The notes beneath the pieces are model-generated. The model was not told where the DNA came from. It did not search any database and saw only the letters and a list, made by a program, of their open reading frames with translations. 64,000 bases of DNA, from NCBI RefSeq assembly GCF_003058365.1, contig NZ_CP028858.1:2158836-2222835 (forward strand). Direction: 5' to 3'. This stretch comes from Halococcoides cellulosivorans. GTDB taxonomy: Archaea; Halobacteriota; Halobacteria; Halobacteriales; Haloarculaceae. This document shows positions 41,491 to 51,714 of this stretch, one piece after another. Numbering within the stretch: the stretch's first letter is position 1; each line of letters opens with the position of its first letter. The position numbers and the translations under genes are program-made.

Positions 41491-44037
41491 ATGACCGCCC
41501 CCGACGGCGACGCGCTGTTCGACAACGACCTCGTCGTCGACGACGCCCTCGAACGCCGCTCGTACCAGTTGGATCTGGCCGCGAGCGCCGCGCGCGACCA
41601 CACGCTGGTCAGTCTGCCCACCGGGCTGGGCAAGACGACCGTGAGTCTGCTGGTCGGGGCCCACCGCCTGGCGACTCGTGGGGGGACCCTGTTGATGCTC
41701 GCGCCGACGAAGCCGCTGGTCGAACAGCACGCCGCGTTCTATCGGGAGACCCTCCAGATCGCAGACGACGCGATCGTCGTGTTCACCGGCGAGGTCCGAC
41801 CCGCGGACCGGGCCGCACTCTGGGACGAGGCCCGGATCGTCATGGCGACCCCGCAGGTCGTCGAGAACGACCTCCTGGGCTCGCGGATCGACCTAAACAG
41901 CGTGACACACCTCACTGTCGACGAGTGCCACCGCGCGAGCGGCGACTACCCCTACGGGTTCGTCGCCGAACGGTATCACGCGACCGCCGACGACCCGCTC
42001 GTGACCGGGATGTCGGCCTCGCCCGGCGAGGACCGCGAGTCGATCCTGGCGGTGTGTGAAGCCCTCGGCTTGCGCTCGGTCGCCGTGAAGACCCGCGAAG
42101 ACGGCGACGTCGCGGAGTACACCCACGACACCGACATCCAGTGGGAGCGCATCGAGTTGCCCGACGCCGTCATCGAGATTCGCGACGGGCTGGCGGACGT
42201 GATTGCGGATCGGCTGGCAACGCTCAAAGAGCTCGGTGTGACGAACAAAACCGACCCGAACCTGGCCCAGCGGGAGATCAACGCGATCCAGGGTCGCGTC
42301 CAGGAGTTGATGGACGCCGACAAATCGGAGGGCTACGAGGCGATGTCGTATCTCGCGGAGATCCGGAAACTGCGGACCGCGCTGACCTACGTCGAGACCC
42401 AGAGCGTCGAATCGCTCCGGCGGTACTTCGAGCGCTTGCAGGAGGGCGCACGCTCCTCGGGGGCGTCGAAGGCCGACCAGCGTGTCGTCAGCGACCCCCG
42501 CGTTCGGGAGTCGATCGATCGCGCCCGCCGATACGACGACCTCCACCCGAAATTCCGCCGGGTGCGCATGCTCATCGCGGAGGCCCTCGGCATCGAAAAC
42601 GGCGAGCGCGTGATCGTGTTCACCGAATCGCGAGACACCGCCGAGGAACTCGTCGCCTTCCTGGGCGAGCATTTCGCGACCCGGAAGTTCGTCGGGCAGT
42701 CGGACACCGAGACCAGCGCGGGCATGACCCAGACCGAACAACAGGACGCTCTCGACGCGTTCCGCGCGGGCGAATTCGAGGTGCTCGTCTCGACGAGTGT
42801 GGCCGAGGAAGGCCTGGACGTCCCCGAGGTCGATCTGGTCTGTTTTTACGAACCGGTCCCGACCGCGATCCGGGCCGTCCAGCGCAAGGGCCGGACCGGT
42901 CGCCAGGCCGCCGGACGCGTCCACGTGTTGATCGCGGAGGACACTCGCGACGAGGCGTACTTCTGGAAGGCCCGTCGCGACCAGCAACGCATGCACGACG
43001 AACTGGAGACGCTGAAGACCCTCGAAGGCGACATCGAGGGAGAGCTTCGCGGTGGCGGGTCGGCAGTCGATCCCGACGCGTCCACACCGGACGTCTCACC
43101 ACCCGACACCGCGGCGACCTCCGCTGACGGTGGCCAGACCGACCTCGGTGCCTTCGAAGGCGGCGACGGTCGAGAGGGCGATGGCGACACCGACGGAAGC
43201 GACGACCGCACCGACGAGGCGGCGACCGCCCGCGACGCCGGGGAGTCGACCGACGACGCCAAAGAGGCGGACGCCGAGGGTGCGGACGGAGACGGGCGGA
43301 GCGATCCCGTCCCCGATCCGAGCGATCTGCCCGACGGCGAGACTGTCGCGGGCGACCGGCCCGACCCGCCCGAACCGAGCGCGGACACCGTCGAAATCGT
43401 CATCGATCAGCGCGAACTCGACAGCGCGATCGGACGCGATCTGGCCCGCCGCGAGGGCGTCGAGACCCGCCTGGAGACCCTCGACGTCGGAGACTACGTC
43501 TGCTCGGATCGCGTCGTGGTCGAGCGCAAGACCGTCCCCGATTTCCTGGATTCGCTGGTGGGTGGCGACCGATCGATCTTCGAGCAGATCGCCAGCGACG
43601 CCCGATACTACGACCGGCCCGTCCTCATCCTCGAAGGCGACGGCCTGTTCGAAGAGCGGTCGGTCCACCCCAACGCGATCCGGGGTGCGCTCGCCTCACT
43701 CGCCGCCGACTTCGGCGTGAGCGTGCTTCGGACCGCCGACAGCGAAGGGACGGCGGCGATGCTCGCCGCCATCGCCAACCGCGAGCAGTCGCGGGCCGAC
43801 CGCGCGATCAGCGTCCACGGCGAGAAGCAGTCCCGGACACTGCCCGAACAACAGGAGTACACCGTCGCCTCCATCGCGGAGGTCGGCCCCGTCACCGCGC
43901 GATCGCTCCTCGACGAACTCGGGTCGGTCGCGGCGGTCGTGACCGCCGACGAAGAGGAGCTTCGCGAGGTGAGTGGCGTCGGTGCAGTCACCGCCGAGCG
44001 GATCCGCGAGGTCGTCGCGACCGAGTACGATCCGTAG
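41491..44037 (+). CDS. hef: Hef helicase-nuclease (XPF/FANCM family)
   Basis: 848 residues. The N-terminal superfamily 2 helicase has VSLPTGLGKTTVSLLVGAHR (Walker A), TVDECHRASGDYPYGFVAERY (DECH), ARIVMATPQVVEND, VIVFTESRDTAEELV and FYEPVPTAIRAVQRKGRTGR (motif VI). A long acidic Asp/Glu/Thr linker (about 515-635) leads to the ERCC4 nuclease (VVVERKTVPDFLDSLVGGDR) and helix-hairpin-helix motifs (LRKEVSGVG-like REVSGVGAVTAERI). Hef works on stalled and branched forks; in halophiles it is important when Hjc is absent. ATG 41491 follows a TATA-like box. Confidence 0.96.
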   Translation: MTAPDGDALFDNDLVVDDALERRSYQLDLAASAARDHTLVSLPTGLGKTTVSLLVGAHRLATRGGTLLMLAPTKPLVEQHAAFYRETLQIADDAIVVFTGEVRPADRAALWDEARIVMATPQVVENDLLGSRIDLNSVTHLTVDECHRASGDYPYGFVAERYHATADDPLVTGMSASPGEDRESILAVCEALGLRSVAVKTREDGDVAEYTHDTDIQWERIELPDAVIEIRDGLADVIADRLATLKELGVTNKTDPNLAQREINAIQGRVQELMDADKSEGYEAMSYLAEIRKLRTALTYVETQSVESLRRYFERLQEGARSSGASKADQRVVSDPRVRESIDRARRYDDLHPKFRRVRMLIAEALGIENGERVIVFTESRDTAEELVAFLGEHFATRKFVGQSDTETSAGMTQTEQQDALDAFRAGEFEVLVSTSVAEEGLDVPEVDLVCFYEPVPTAIRAVQRKGRTGRQAAGRVHVLIAEDTRDEAYFWKARRDQQRMHDELETLKTLEGDIEGELRGGGSAVDPDASTPDVSPPDTAATSADGGQTDLGAFEGGDGREGDGDTDGSDDRTDEAATARDAGESTDDAKEADAEGADGDGRSDPVPDPSDLPDGETVAGDRPDPPEPSADTVEIVIDQRELDSAIGRDLARREGVETRLETLDVGDYVCSDRVVVERKTVPDFLDSLVGGDRSIFEQIASDARYYDRPVLILEGDGLFEERSVHPNAIRGALASLAADFGVSVLRTADSEGTAAMLAAIANREQSRADRAISVHGEKQSRTLPEQQEYTVASIAEVGPVTARSLLDELGSVAAVVTADEEELREVSGVGAVTAERIREVVATEYDP

Positions 44038-44073
44038 CGACGGCTTGATTGCGGTCGGGCCGCTGGGAGGTGT

Positions 44074-44538
44074 ATGCCGACGACTCGGCCCGTCCGCCCC
44101 GACGAACTCGACGACCTCCTCGCCCTCTACGAGATGCTGTTTCCCGAGGAGTCCGCCGCGCGCACGGAAGCGGTCGACGACGCCTGGGACGCGATCCAGG
44201 CCGACCCGAACACGACCGTCCTCGGGACCGTCACCGATCGGCTGGTCGCGACCTGTCAGCTCACGATTATCCCCGCCGTCGCCCGCGGTGGCCAGCCGTT
44301 TGCGGTCATCGAGTACGTCGTCACCCACGACGAGGAACGCGGCGAGGGGTACGGCTCGCAGTGTCTCGAACACGCGATCGATCGCGCCGCCGACCAGGGC
44401 TGTGAGAAGGTCCTCCTGCAGACGAGTCGCGAGGACGAACGCGTCCACGCCTTCTACGAGCAGTGTGGGTTCGACCGCGACGCGAAAACCGGGTACGTCT
44501 ACCATCTCGAAGAGCGGACGGCCCCGATCGAGGCCTGA
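44074..44538 (+). CDS. GNAT-family acetyltransferase
   Basis: 154 residues. The acetyl-CoA site is IEYVVTHDEERGEGYGSQCLEHAI, and EDERVHAFYEQCGF with KTGYVYHL near the C-terminus fits the family. The start lies 36 bases after hef. Substrate unknown. Confidence 0.82.
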   Translation: MPTTRPVRPDELDDLLALYEMLFPEESAARTEAVDDAWDAIQADPNTTVLGTVTDRLVATCQLTIIPAVARGGQPFAVIEYVVTHDEERGEGYGSQCLEHAIDRAADQGCEKVLLQTSREDERVHAFYEQCGFDRDAKTGYVYHLEERTAPIEA

Positions 44539-44567
44539 GGCCGGCCACGAGTCACGATCTGCGTGCG

Positions 44568-47500
44568 CTATGCGCCCCGACGAGCGGCCAGCACGGCCGC
44601 GATCACGACCAGCACCACGACGAGCGCGGCGGGCAGGATCGCCCCCAGTGGGAGGCCACCATCGCCCGACGCGTCGGTCCGGACGGTCTCGACCGCCCCG
44701 CCGCCGTCGGTCGTGGTGGCCACCGCTGTCGCCGTCGCGGTCGGCGTCTCGGTGGGCGTCGCCGTCTCGGTCGGGGCGTCCGGCGCGCCACCGCCGGGCG
44801 CGATTGTCGGCGTATCCGTTTCGATATCCACGTCGCCGCCGATCACACCGCGCGGCTCCGATCCGTCCGGGTCGTCGCCGGCGTCAGCCCGAACGGTCAC
44901 CGACGCCTGGACCGGAGCGCCACTCGACGTTCGGTACACCGGCCCGGGCGAGTCGGCCGTTCGGTAGTGGGCGACCGCGACGAGCGTCGTCTCGGCGCTC
45001 ACGTTCGACAGCGAGACGGTCGCCGTCGTCGCCGACGGATCGAGTGTGCCGCTCGCCCCGACCGTCGGGCCCGCGGCAGTGCCCTCGTGGACGACGATCT
45101 GGCCGCCACGGTCCAGACTCACGTTCTCGACGGACAGACGGTCCCGACTCGCGGACGTGACCGAGAGCGTCGCCGCCGGCCGGTCGAGAACGACCGGCAC
45201 GTCGAACGCCTGCCCCGCGGGCCCGGTCAGCGTCAGCGTCGCCGGCCCGAACGCGTCGGTCGGAACGTCGGCATCGAGCGACCACGATCGGTTCTGACCG
45301 ACCGTGGTGGTCTCCGTGAGTGCGGCCGTGCCAGCACCAGTCGTCAGTGCGACGTCGAGTGTCTCGCCCTGCGGGACGACCGTCGTGCCCGCGAGCGTCT
45401 GGTTCGGGGCTGCCGCGAGCGGCGTCGAGAGCGTCGCGGGCGTGTCGGTGACCGCCACCCGATCGCTCACCCGCTCGGCCCCGTCGGTCAGCGGACTCGA
45501 TGCGTTCAACGTGAACGCCAGTTCGTACTGCTGGCCCGCGTCGAGGTCCAGCGCCGACGAATTGACCACCAGATAGACCGCGCCGGTGGATTCGAACGCC
45601 TCGATTGCGTCCGCGTCGATCGTGTCCGAATCTATCGCGTCCGCGTCGATTGTGTCCGAATCTATCGCGTCCGTGTCGATCCCGCCCTCGTCGGGGGCCC
45701 TCACCGTCTCGTTCGTCGCTGCCGTCGCGTTCGATCCGTTCGTCGACACCGCTCGAAGCGTCAGATTCGCGCCGACGGCGTCGTCGTCGAGCATCGCGAG
45801 GAGGTTCGCTGTCGTCGAGCCCTCGCGCTGGAGGGCCATCGGTCCGACGAGTCCCGTCGCGGAGAGGTCGACGACGAGACGATCCCCGGTGACGATCAGG
45901 TCGCGCTCGGGGAGCGATCCGGCCTTGAGCGCCCCGATGACCTGGCTCCGTGAGGTCAACGCGCCCGCAGGGCCGCCAGAGCGGATCCGGAGATCGGTGG
46001 TCGCGCGGTCCTCGACGCGCAGTTCGCCGTACGTGGGCGGGCCGTCCAGGGTCGTGCCGTTCCGCCACGGGGCCCCCGTCGCGTAGTAGCGATCGCCCGA
46101 CAGCGGTTCGACCCGGGAGGCGTTCCACGACTCGGTCGTCAGGTTGTGCACGGCGACCACCCGGTCGTCGTCTGCGGCCCAGACGCGCCGGTCGGCGGGG
46201 ATCGCGTCACCGCGAACCGCATAGCTGTTGACGTTCAGGGAGACGCGGCCGTCCTCGTCGACGTCGCTGACGTTCACGAGGACGTCCAGATCGGAGCCGT
46301 CGATGCGAACCCACCCCGATCGGGTGTGATCGAGGTCGACATCGATCTCCGCGACGTCACCGCGCGCGATCCCGGCCCCGTCGACGGCCACCGTCGGCGC
46401 CTCGACGGTCACGGTCCCCGCCGATCGCGTGACGTGAGTCCCGTTGTGAGCCACCCACTCGACCGGGACCGCACCGAACGCGCGGTCGGGCACGGCGTAG
46501 GTCACCGACACCGTCGCCGTGGTGGGCTCGGACCACGCGAACGCCGTCGCGTTCGCGTCCGTCGCGGTGCTCTCCGCGGCCGTGGCGGCGTCGGTCGCGT
46601 CCGCGGCGGTCGTCTCGTTCGCGGCGGTCGAGGGCTCGACCGACCTGTCGACGTGCTCCCAGTCGTCGGGCACACCACGCAGCGACAGGTCGGTCGCGTT
46701 CACGACCGACGCCGAGAGCGTGACGGTCTCGCCGGACAGCGTCGATGGCTGGTCGGCGTCCACGAGCGGGTCCGGCAGGTCGACGACCGTACGGGCCGCA
46801 CTCCCGTTTCGATCCCGATAGACGTGCCCGTCGGGGTGGACCGCGACCGCGACGAGACGCTCGGTGGTCGGTGCGGGATCGATCGCCGTCCTGGCGGTCG
46901 TGTCACCGGGATCGACGCTCGCCGCGCCGACGACGCGCTCACCCTCGCGCAGTTCGATCGTGCCCCCGTGGGTGAGGATGACCGGATCGAACCCGACCGA
47001 CGTTCGATTCACGGCGTCGACCGCGACGTCGGCGCCCTCCCAGACGACGCTCAGCGGTCGCGTGCGCTCGGTCGGGCCCGAGGAGACGACCAGTGTGTAC
47101 CGGTCTGGGTCGAGCGTCGTCAGATTCATCGCGAGCGACCAGTTCCCGGACGGATCGACGGTCGTCGTTCCGTTCGCGACGGTCCCGGTCTCGTCTCTGA
47201 TCGCGACGGCGACCCGGTCGTCGACACTCGTCCCGCCGATCGTTGCCGGCCCGGTCGCTACCTCGTCGCTGTCGACCGTGGCCCGCGGCGCGACGGTCAC
47301 GGTCGCGGACGCCGAGGCGTCCGTCGCCGTCGCGTTCACCGTGACGGTGTAGCTGCCCAGCGGGACGGTCGTGAGGTTCAGCGCCCCGCTCCAGGTGCGA
47401 TTCGCCGTGACCGTCGTGGTCGTCGTCGCGACCACCCGACTCCCGTTCGCGACGGTGACGGCGACCGTCGCATTCTCGTCGAGCATCGATTCGCCGTCGA

Positions 47501-48509
47501 TCGTCGCGGTGGGGCCCCGTGCCGTCGTCGTGGTCGAGACTGCCAGGCGCGGTTCGACCGCGACCGTGCGAGTCGCCGTCGCGTCGGCCTCGACGGCACT
47601 CGCGGTCACGTTGTAGGTGCCCGGTTCGACGTCGTCGAGGTCGAACGACGCGGACCACGTGCCGTCGGCGTCGACTCTCGTGACCGCCGATCGGTCGCCC
47701 GCGCCGTCGGGATCGAACGTGACGACGACTCGCTCACCCGGAGCGAGCGAGGAGTTACCCGCGACCGTCGCCGCGGGACCGGCGGGCAGCGTGTCGGTCT
47801 CGGCGGTGATCCAGGACGCGACCGACAGCGTCGTCGAGGCCCGAGCGGTCGTGTCCGGGACGGTCGCCGTGATCGTGTACTCGCCTGGTGCGACGCCGTC
47901 GAGCGGGAGCGTCAACGTCTCCCCGGCATCGACGGCGACCGTCACACCCTCGGCAGTCTCGGTCGCGCCGTCGATTCGCGCGAGCGTCTCGGTCGAGAGA
48001 TCCGCCGAGTGGAGCGCGAGACGGAACGACTCACGGTTGCTCTCGACGGCCAGCGTGGCGTTCGATCCAGCGCGCGCCGTCTCCGACCCGTCGACCGCCA
48101 GCGTCTGCGCGCGGACGCCGACGGAGGCGTTGGCCGCCGTCACCGTGTCGGACTGTATCGTCCCCTCGGAAATGCGGCGGTACGTACCGTCGCCAGGCCC
48201 GAGAGCGTACTCGCGACCGGCCGACAACGTCGTGGTGTCGATCCGGGCCGTCCCCCCGTCCTCGAAGCGAACCGCCCGGTCGGCGCTGGCGTCCGCGAGG
48301 TCGACGAGTGTCCAGTTCGCCCCGGACACGGTGTCGGCGGACACCGTGATCGTCTGGCCCTGCCAGACGTCGTCGCCGGAACTGACCGCGACGCTGGAGT
48401 CTGCGAGGACGCCACCAGTCACCGCCAGTCCACCGACCGCGACGACCGCGAACAGTGTGATCGCCACCGCCCAGGTGAGCGACCGCCGACCCGAGGACAC
48501 GGTGGTCAC
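44568..48509 (-). CDS. Giant cell-surface protein with repeated Ig-like domains
   Basis: 1313 residues with a GTG start. A signal segment (WAVAITLFAVVAVGGLAVTGGVLA) is followed by a BGTF-like surface domain (DDVWQGQTITVSADTV) and about ten Thr/Val-rich Ig-like repeats (for example LAPGERVVVTFDPDGAGDRS and LNLTTVPLGSYTVTVNAT). There are many Asn-x-Thr/Ser sites for N-glycosylation. Near the C-terminus a Thr/Pro-rich stretch precedes a helix (GAILPAALVVVLVVIAAVLA) and Arg residues, an anchor like those processed by archaeosortase, though no PGF motif is evident. It carries a 30-bp DNA tandem repeat at 45601-45682. Confidence 0.85.
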   Translation of the reverse strand: MTTVSSGRRSLTWAVAITLFAVVAVGGLAVTGGVLADSSVAVSSGDDVWQGQTITVSADTVSGANWTLVDLADASADRAVRFEDGGTARIDTTTLSAGREYALGPGDGTYRRISEGTIQSDTVTAANASVGVRAQTLAVDGSETARAGSNATLAVESNRESFRLALHSADLSTETLARIDGATETAEGVTVAVDAGETLTLPLDGVAPGEYTITATVPDTTARASTTLSVASWITAETDTLPAGPAATVAGNSSLAPGERVVVTFDPDGAGDRSAVTRVDADGTWSASFDLDDVEPGTYNVTASAVEADATATRTVAVEPRLAVSTTTTARGPTATIDGESMLDENATVAVTVANGSRVVATTTTTVTANRTWSGALNLTTVPLGSYTVTVNATATDASASATVTVAPRATVDSDEVATGPATIGGTSVDDRVAVAIRDETGTVANGTTTVDPSGNWSLAMNLTTLDPDRYTLVVSSGPTERTRPLSVVWEGADVAVDAVNRTSVGFDPVILTHGGTIELREGERVVGAASVDPGDTTARTAIDPAPTTERLVAVAVHPDGHVYRDRNGSAARTVVDLPDPLVDADQPSTLSGETVTLSASVVNATDLSLRGVPDDWEHVDRSVEPSTAANETTAADATDAATAAESTATDANATAFAWSEPTTATVSVTYAVPDRAFGAVPVEWVAHNGTHVTRSAGTVTVEAPTVAVDGAGIARGDVAEIDVDLDHTRSGWVRIDGSDLDVLVNVSDVDEDGRVSLNVNSYAVRGDAIPADRRVWAADDDRVVAVHNLTTESWNASRVEPLSGDRYYATGAPWRNGTTLDGPPTYGELRVEDRATTDLRIRSGGPAGALTSRSQVIGALKAGSLPERDLIVTGDRLVVDLSATGLVGPMALQREGSTTANLLAMLDDDAVGANLTLRAVSTNGSNATAATNETVRAPDEGGIDTDAIDSDTIDADAIDSDTIDADAIEAFESTGAVYLVVNSSALDLDAGQQYELAFTLNASSPLTDGAERVSDRVAVTDTPATLSTPLAAAPNQTLAGTTVVPQGETLDVALTTGAGTAALTETTTVGQNRSWSLDADVPTDAFGPATLTLTGPAGQAFDVPVVLDRPAATLSVTSASRDRLSVENVSLDRGGQIVVHEGTAAGPTVGASGTLDPSATTATVSLSNVSAETTLVAVAHYRTADSPGPVYRTSSGAPVQASVTVRADAGDDPDGSEPRGVIGGDVDIETDTPTIAPGGGAPDAPTETATPTETPTATATAVATTTDGGGAVETVRTDASGDGGLPLGAILPAALVVVLVVIAAVLAARRGA
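45601..45682. repeat. 30-bp tandem repeat inside the surface-protein gene
   Basis: About 2.7 copies of a 30-bp unit at 45601, 45631 and 45661. They encode a repeated 10-residue D-A-I-D-S-D-T-I-D-A pattern, with five-residue half-repeats. Confidence 0.85.
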
Positions 48510-48737
48510 GAGACTCCCCCCGGGGCCCTACCCCCCACCCGTCTATCGATTCGAGCGAAACAATCGGTATTCACAACCATATCGAGCGGAATGACCGATC
48601 GGCCACGCTTAAACCTACCGTCACACCACCGGCAAAAATGGACGAGTTCAAATTATTCCCCGCTTCAGATTGCGAAACAAACACACAGGCCGCATTCACC
48701 CACGGATCTGCGCGTTTCCGATCGCAGAATGCGAGAG

Positions 48738-49088
48738 TCAGTCCGCCGCGTCGATCAGCGCGATCACGTCGTCGGCGGGTTGGAACCCGTCGGCGACGCG
48801 CTCGACCGGTTCGCCGTCACGAAAGACGACCAGGAGCGGGACGCTCTGGACCGCAAAGCGCTCGACCAGTGGCGGATCGTCACGCGGGTTGATCGTCGCG
48901 ACGACGGCGTCGGCCTCCTGGGCGACGATCCCCAGCACTGGCTCCATCGAGGCACAGACGCCACAGCCGTCGGTGTAGAACTCCACGAGAACCGTCTCGT
49001 AGGTGTCGATCAGTGCGTCGAGGGCGTCGCCGTCGTCGAGTGCGACCGGCCGGTCCGGCGGGTCGTCGGCGTCGAACGTCTGGGCCAT
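48738..49088 (-). CDS. Thioredoxin-family protein
   Basis: 116 residues with a thioredoxin fold: ETVLVEFYTDGCGVCASMEPVL (C-x-x-C as CGVC) and SVPLLVVFRDGEPVERVADG (cis-Pro loop). The usual W-C-G-P-C is changed to G-C-G-V-C, so redox potential may differ. ATG 49088 gives family length; an in-frame GTG at 49133 overlaps the phosphate-permease stop (GTGA) and is the other possible start. It is probably co-transcribed with the permease. Confidence 0.82.
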   Translation of the reverse strand: MAQTFDADDPPDRPVALDDGDALDALIDTYETVLVEFYTDGCGVCASMEPVLGIVAQEADAVVATINPRDDPPLVERFAVQSVPLLVVFRDGEPVERVADGFQPADDVIALIDAAD

Positions 49089-49129
49089 GTCCCGATCCAC
49101 GGCCTCCAGCACCAAACCAGTACGGCCCG

Positions 49130-50335
49130 TCACTGCACACCGAGGCCGGTCGAGAACGCGGTGTAGACCACGAACCCGACGACAATCGAGGTGACGAGCG
49201 TGATCACCCAGAACGTGAGCGTGACGCCGATCTTCCGGCGGGAGACGCCCGCCGATCCGGCCGCGAGGCCACCGCCGATCACGCCCGAGATGATGATGTT
49301 GTTAAAGGAGACGGGGATGCCCAGCAGGATGGCGGCCTGCGCGATCAAAAAGCCCGGCACGAGCGCGGCGATCGAGCGGCGCTCGCCCAGTTGAGCGTAC
49401 TCCCGCGAGGTGGCCTGAAGCAGGCGCGGGGCGCCCATCCACGCGCCCGCGAGGATGCCGCCCGCCCCGAGTGCGAGCAAGACGATCGCGGGCAGGCCCA
49501 ACTGATCGGCAAAGAGTGCCTCCAGTGGCCCCGTCGCCAGACCGACCTGACTGCCCCCACCCGAAAAGGCGACGACGCTGCCGAGCGCGATCAACAGCGT
49601 CCGGATGCCGCGCTCGTGTGAGTCCTGTGTGCGCCGGCGGATCGCGACGAAGGCGAGGACGGCCATCCCGACCGTGACTGCAAGGACGCTTGGCTCGACC
49701 GGGCCGAGCCTCGGCGCGTCGACGATCATCGCCACGGTGCCCGCCAGCGAGTTCTGACTCGCCTCCGGCGGGGACGGCAACACGCCCAACTGGACGTTCG
49801 CGACGATGGCCGCCACGCCCGCCGCGATGACGGGGATCGCCACCGTCTCCGGAACGCGGTCGTCTCGGAGCATGCGCGCCGTGCCGTACGCGGTCGACCC
49901 CGAGACGATCGGCACCATCAGCCAGAACGTGCCCAACCGCCGGTAGGTCGCGAACGCGGGGTCGCCGCCGAGCGCGAGGCCCACCCCGACCATCGCGCCG
50001 GTCGTCGCGAACGCCGCCGGCACGGGATAACCGGTCTTTACGCCGACGACGATGAAGCCCGCCGCGGTCAGGAGTCCCGCCGTCGCCGCCAGCGGCGAAA
50101 TCTGGACGCCCCCGATCAGGTCCCGACCGACCGTCTCGGAGATCGATCCGCCCTGGGTGAGCGCTCCCAGCGCGGCGAGGATCCCGACGAGAAACGCGGC
50201 GCGCATCGTCGAGATGGCGTTCGCACCGATCGCCGGCGCGAACGGTGGCGAGTTCGAACTCGCGCCGAGCGCCCACGCCATGCCAAGCCCCGCGAGCGTC
50301 GCGAGCGCGATCAGCACCCAGGCAGTCAGCGCCAC
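49130..50335 (-). CDS. PiT-type inorganic phosphate permease
   Basis: 401 residues with about ten to twelve helices and the duplicated PiT signature: ALGASSNSPPFAPAIGANAISTM and GIPVSFNNIIISGVIGGGLA. PiT proteins move phosphate with H+ or Na+. GTG 50335 matches the start of its paralogue at 52042-53241; GTG at 50365 and 50392 are alternatives. It is one of two PiT genes around 2 kb apart. Confidence 0.88.
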   Translation of the reverse strand: MALTAWVLIALATLAGLGMAWALGASSNSPPFAPAIGANAISTMRAAFLVGILAALGALTQGGSISETVGRDLIGGVQISPLAATAGLLTAAGFIVVGVKTGYPVPAAFATTGAMVGVGLALGGDPAFATYRRLGTFWLMVPIVSGSTAYGTARMLRDDRVPETVAIPVIAAGVAAIVANVQLGVLPSPPEASQNSLAGTVAMIVDAPRLGPVEPSVLAVTVGMAVLAFVAIRRRTQDSHERGIRTLLIALGSVVAFSGGGSQVGLATGPLEALFADQLGLPAIVLLALGAGGILAGAWMGAPRLLQATSREYAQLGERRSIAALVPGFLIAQAAILLGIPVSFNNIIISGVIGGGLAAGSAGVSRRKIGVTLTFWVITLVTSIVVGFVVYTAFSTGLGVQ

Positions 50336-50530
50336 GCGCTCGGCCCTCCATTCGACGGGCGAGACGTCCCGACGCCCTCCTCGCGTCCGCACATGACGGG
50401 TCCTTCGAGGGGACGCCCTGTTAACGATTTGCCCCGGCTGGTGTGTCCGATCCGGTACTCCACCACTCTCCGACTCGTTCGCCAGATTTGTATTCGAAGA
50501 AATAGAAACCTGTACGCGGGAGTGGACGGT

Positions 50531-51052
50531 ATGAAACGACTGCAGTACGCACTCGTGGCCCTCGTTGTATTTGGTCTCCTCGGCGGGCTCGGAGTGTATG
50601 CCCTGCACGCGGATCCCGTTCCGGACGAGATGAGCGTCGATCACCGGTACGTGCCCGGCGACGTGCTCACCGAATCCGCGACGGCCGATCTCTCCGCGCT
50701 GGGGCCCGGCGCGTCCCGTCACCTCCACCTCACCGAGCGATCGGCGGCCCGCCAGTCGGTCGACGGACCGGTCGCGACGGCGTTCGTCGACGGCACCGAC
50801 TTCTCGACGTCGTCGATCGTCGTCGTCCAGATCGAGGGCTCCTCGACCCCACAGCTTCGCTTCGAATCCCTGCGCCGGACGCCCGACGGGATCCGTCTCG
50901 ACGTAGCCCTGACGACCTGGGAGCCACGGACCGACGACCGGGCCGTGCATACGCTGTTGGTGCGGATCACCGACCACGAACGCGGGGCCATCGAGTCCGT
51001 CGACGTTCGAGTCTCGGGGCAGTCGTTGCAGCCGACGATTCCGTTCTTTTGA
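50531..51052 (+). CDS. Membrane-anchored secreted protein, unknown
   Basis: 173 residues with an N-terminal helix (LQYALVALVVFGLLGGLGVYAL) and an acidic extracellular beta-rich part. No lipobox and no recognised domain. The ATG lies near a probable AT-rich promoter at 50488-50510. Confidence 0.6.
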   Translation: MKRLQYALVALVVFGLLGGLGVYALHADPVPDEMSVDHRYVPGDVLTESATADLSALGPGASRHLHLTERSAARQSVDGPVATAFVDGTDFSTSSIVVVQIEGSSTPQLRFESLRRTPDGIRLDVALTTWEPRTDDRAVHTLLVRITDHERGAIESVDVRVSGQSLQPTIPFF

Positions 51053-51189
51053 GCGGTGAGAGTCAGTCCTCCGCGTCGGACTCGATGGTCGATGGACCAT
51101 CATCCGTTTCCCGATGGGTCGACAATGATTACGGGAGATCGGAGGCGGCGCATACCGATTCGTCCGCGAACTGCCCGATCACGTTTCCC

Positions 51190-51579
51190 ATGACTGACAC
51201 GCTCCACATCACGGTCGAATCGACGGCGGAGTTCTTCGAGGCGGCCCTCGACGACGTCCGCCAGATCGAGGCCGACGACGCCGAGGACGCTCATGTCCTC
51301 AGCCTGCCCGACGAGGCGGCCCTCGAACGCGTCCTGAGCGCGAAGAATCTCGAACTCGTCCGGACGATCGCCACCGAAGAGCCCGAGAGCGTCCGCGAAC
51401 TCGCCAGGCTGGTCGATCGGGACATCAAGAACGTCTCGACCGCGCTCAACCGGTTGGCCGAGATCGGCCTGGTCGAACTCGACGACGACGGCTACGCGAA
51501 GCGGCCAGTCGTGTGGTACGACAATATCGAGATCGACGTTCAGGTGACGCCAGACGGGTCCGACGGTGTGGTTGCGTAG
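51190..51579 (+). CDS. HTH transcriptional regulator (HVO_A0114-like)
   Basis: 129 residues. SLPDEAALERVLSAKNLELVRTI leads into a winged helix: ESVRELARLVDRDIKNVSTALNRLAEIGLVEL, with KRPVVWYDNIEIDVQV as the wing. This is the haloarchaeal HVO_A0114-type family, many members of which are paired with toxin genes. It lies between the two phosphate permeases and might control them, but that is only suggested by position. Confidence 0.75.
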   Translation: MTDTLHITVESTAEFFEAALDDVRQIEADDAEDAHVLSLPDEAALERVLSAKNLELVRTIATEEPESVRELARLVDRDIKNVSTALNRLAEIGLVELDDDGYAKRPVVWYDNIEIDVQVTPDGSDGVVA

Positions 51580-51714
51580 GCAGCGAGTCCCGCCGATCAC
51601 TCCCCGACCGCCGCCCCTCTCCGCGTGCGCAAGACCGGCAGGCCAGGCCCACCGATCGTCTCCGCGCTTCCGCCAGTCACCGGACTTACGGGGCTCGAAA
51701 CCCACGTCCGACGC

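Noticed and set aside
45601-45682. CRISPR array
   Set aside because: The repeats are directly adjacent, have no spacers and encode protein in frame.
46146-49166. A very long open frame on the plus strand across the surface-protein gene
   Set aside because: It runs antisense to a 1313-residue gene with clear signal, domains and anchor. Its composition is Arg/Gly-rich with no recognisable domain, as expected for the opposite strand of GC-rich coding DNA.
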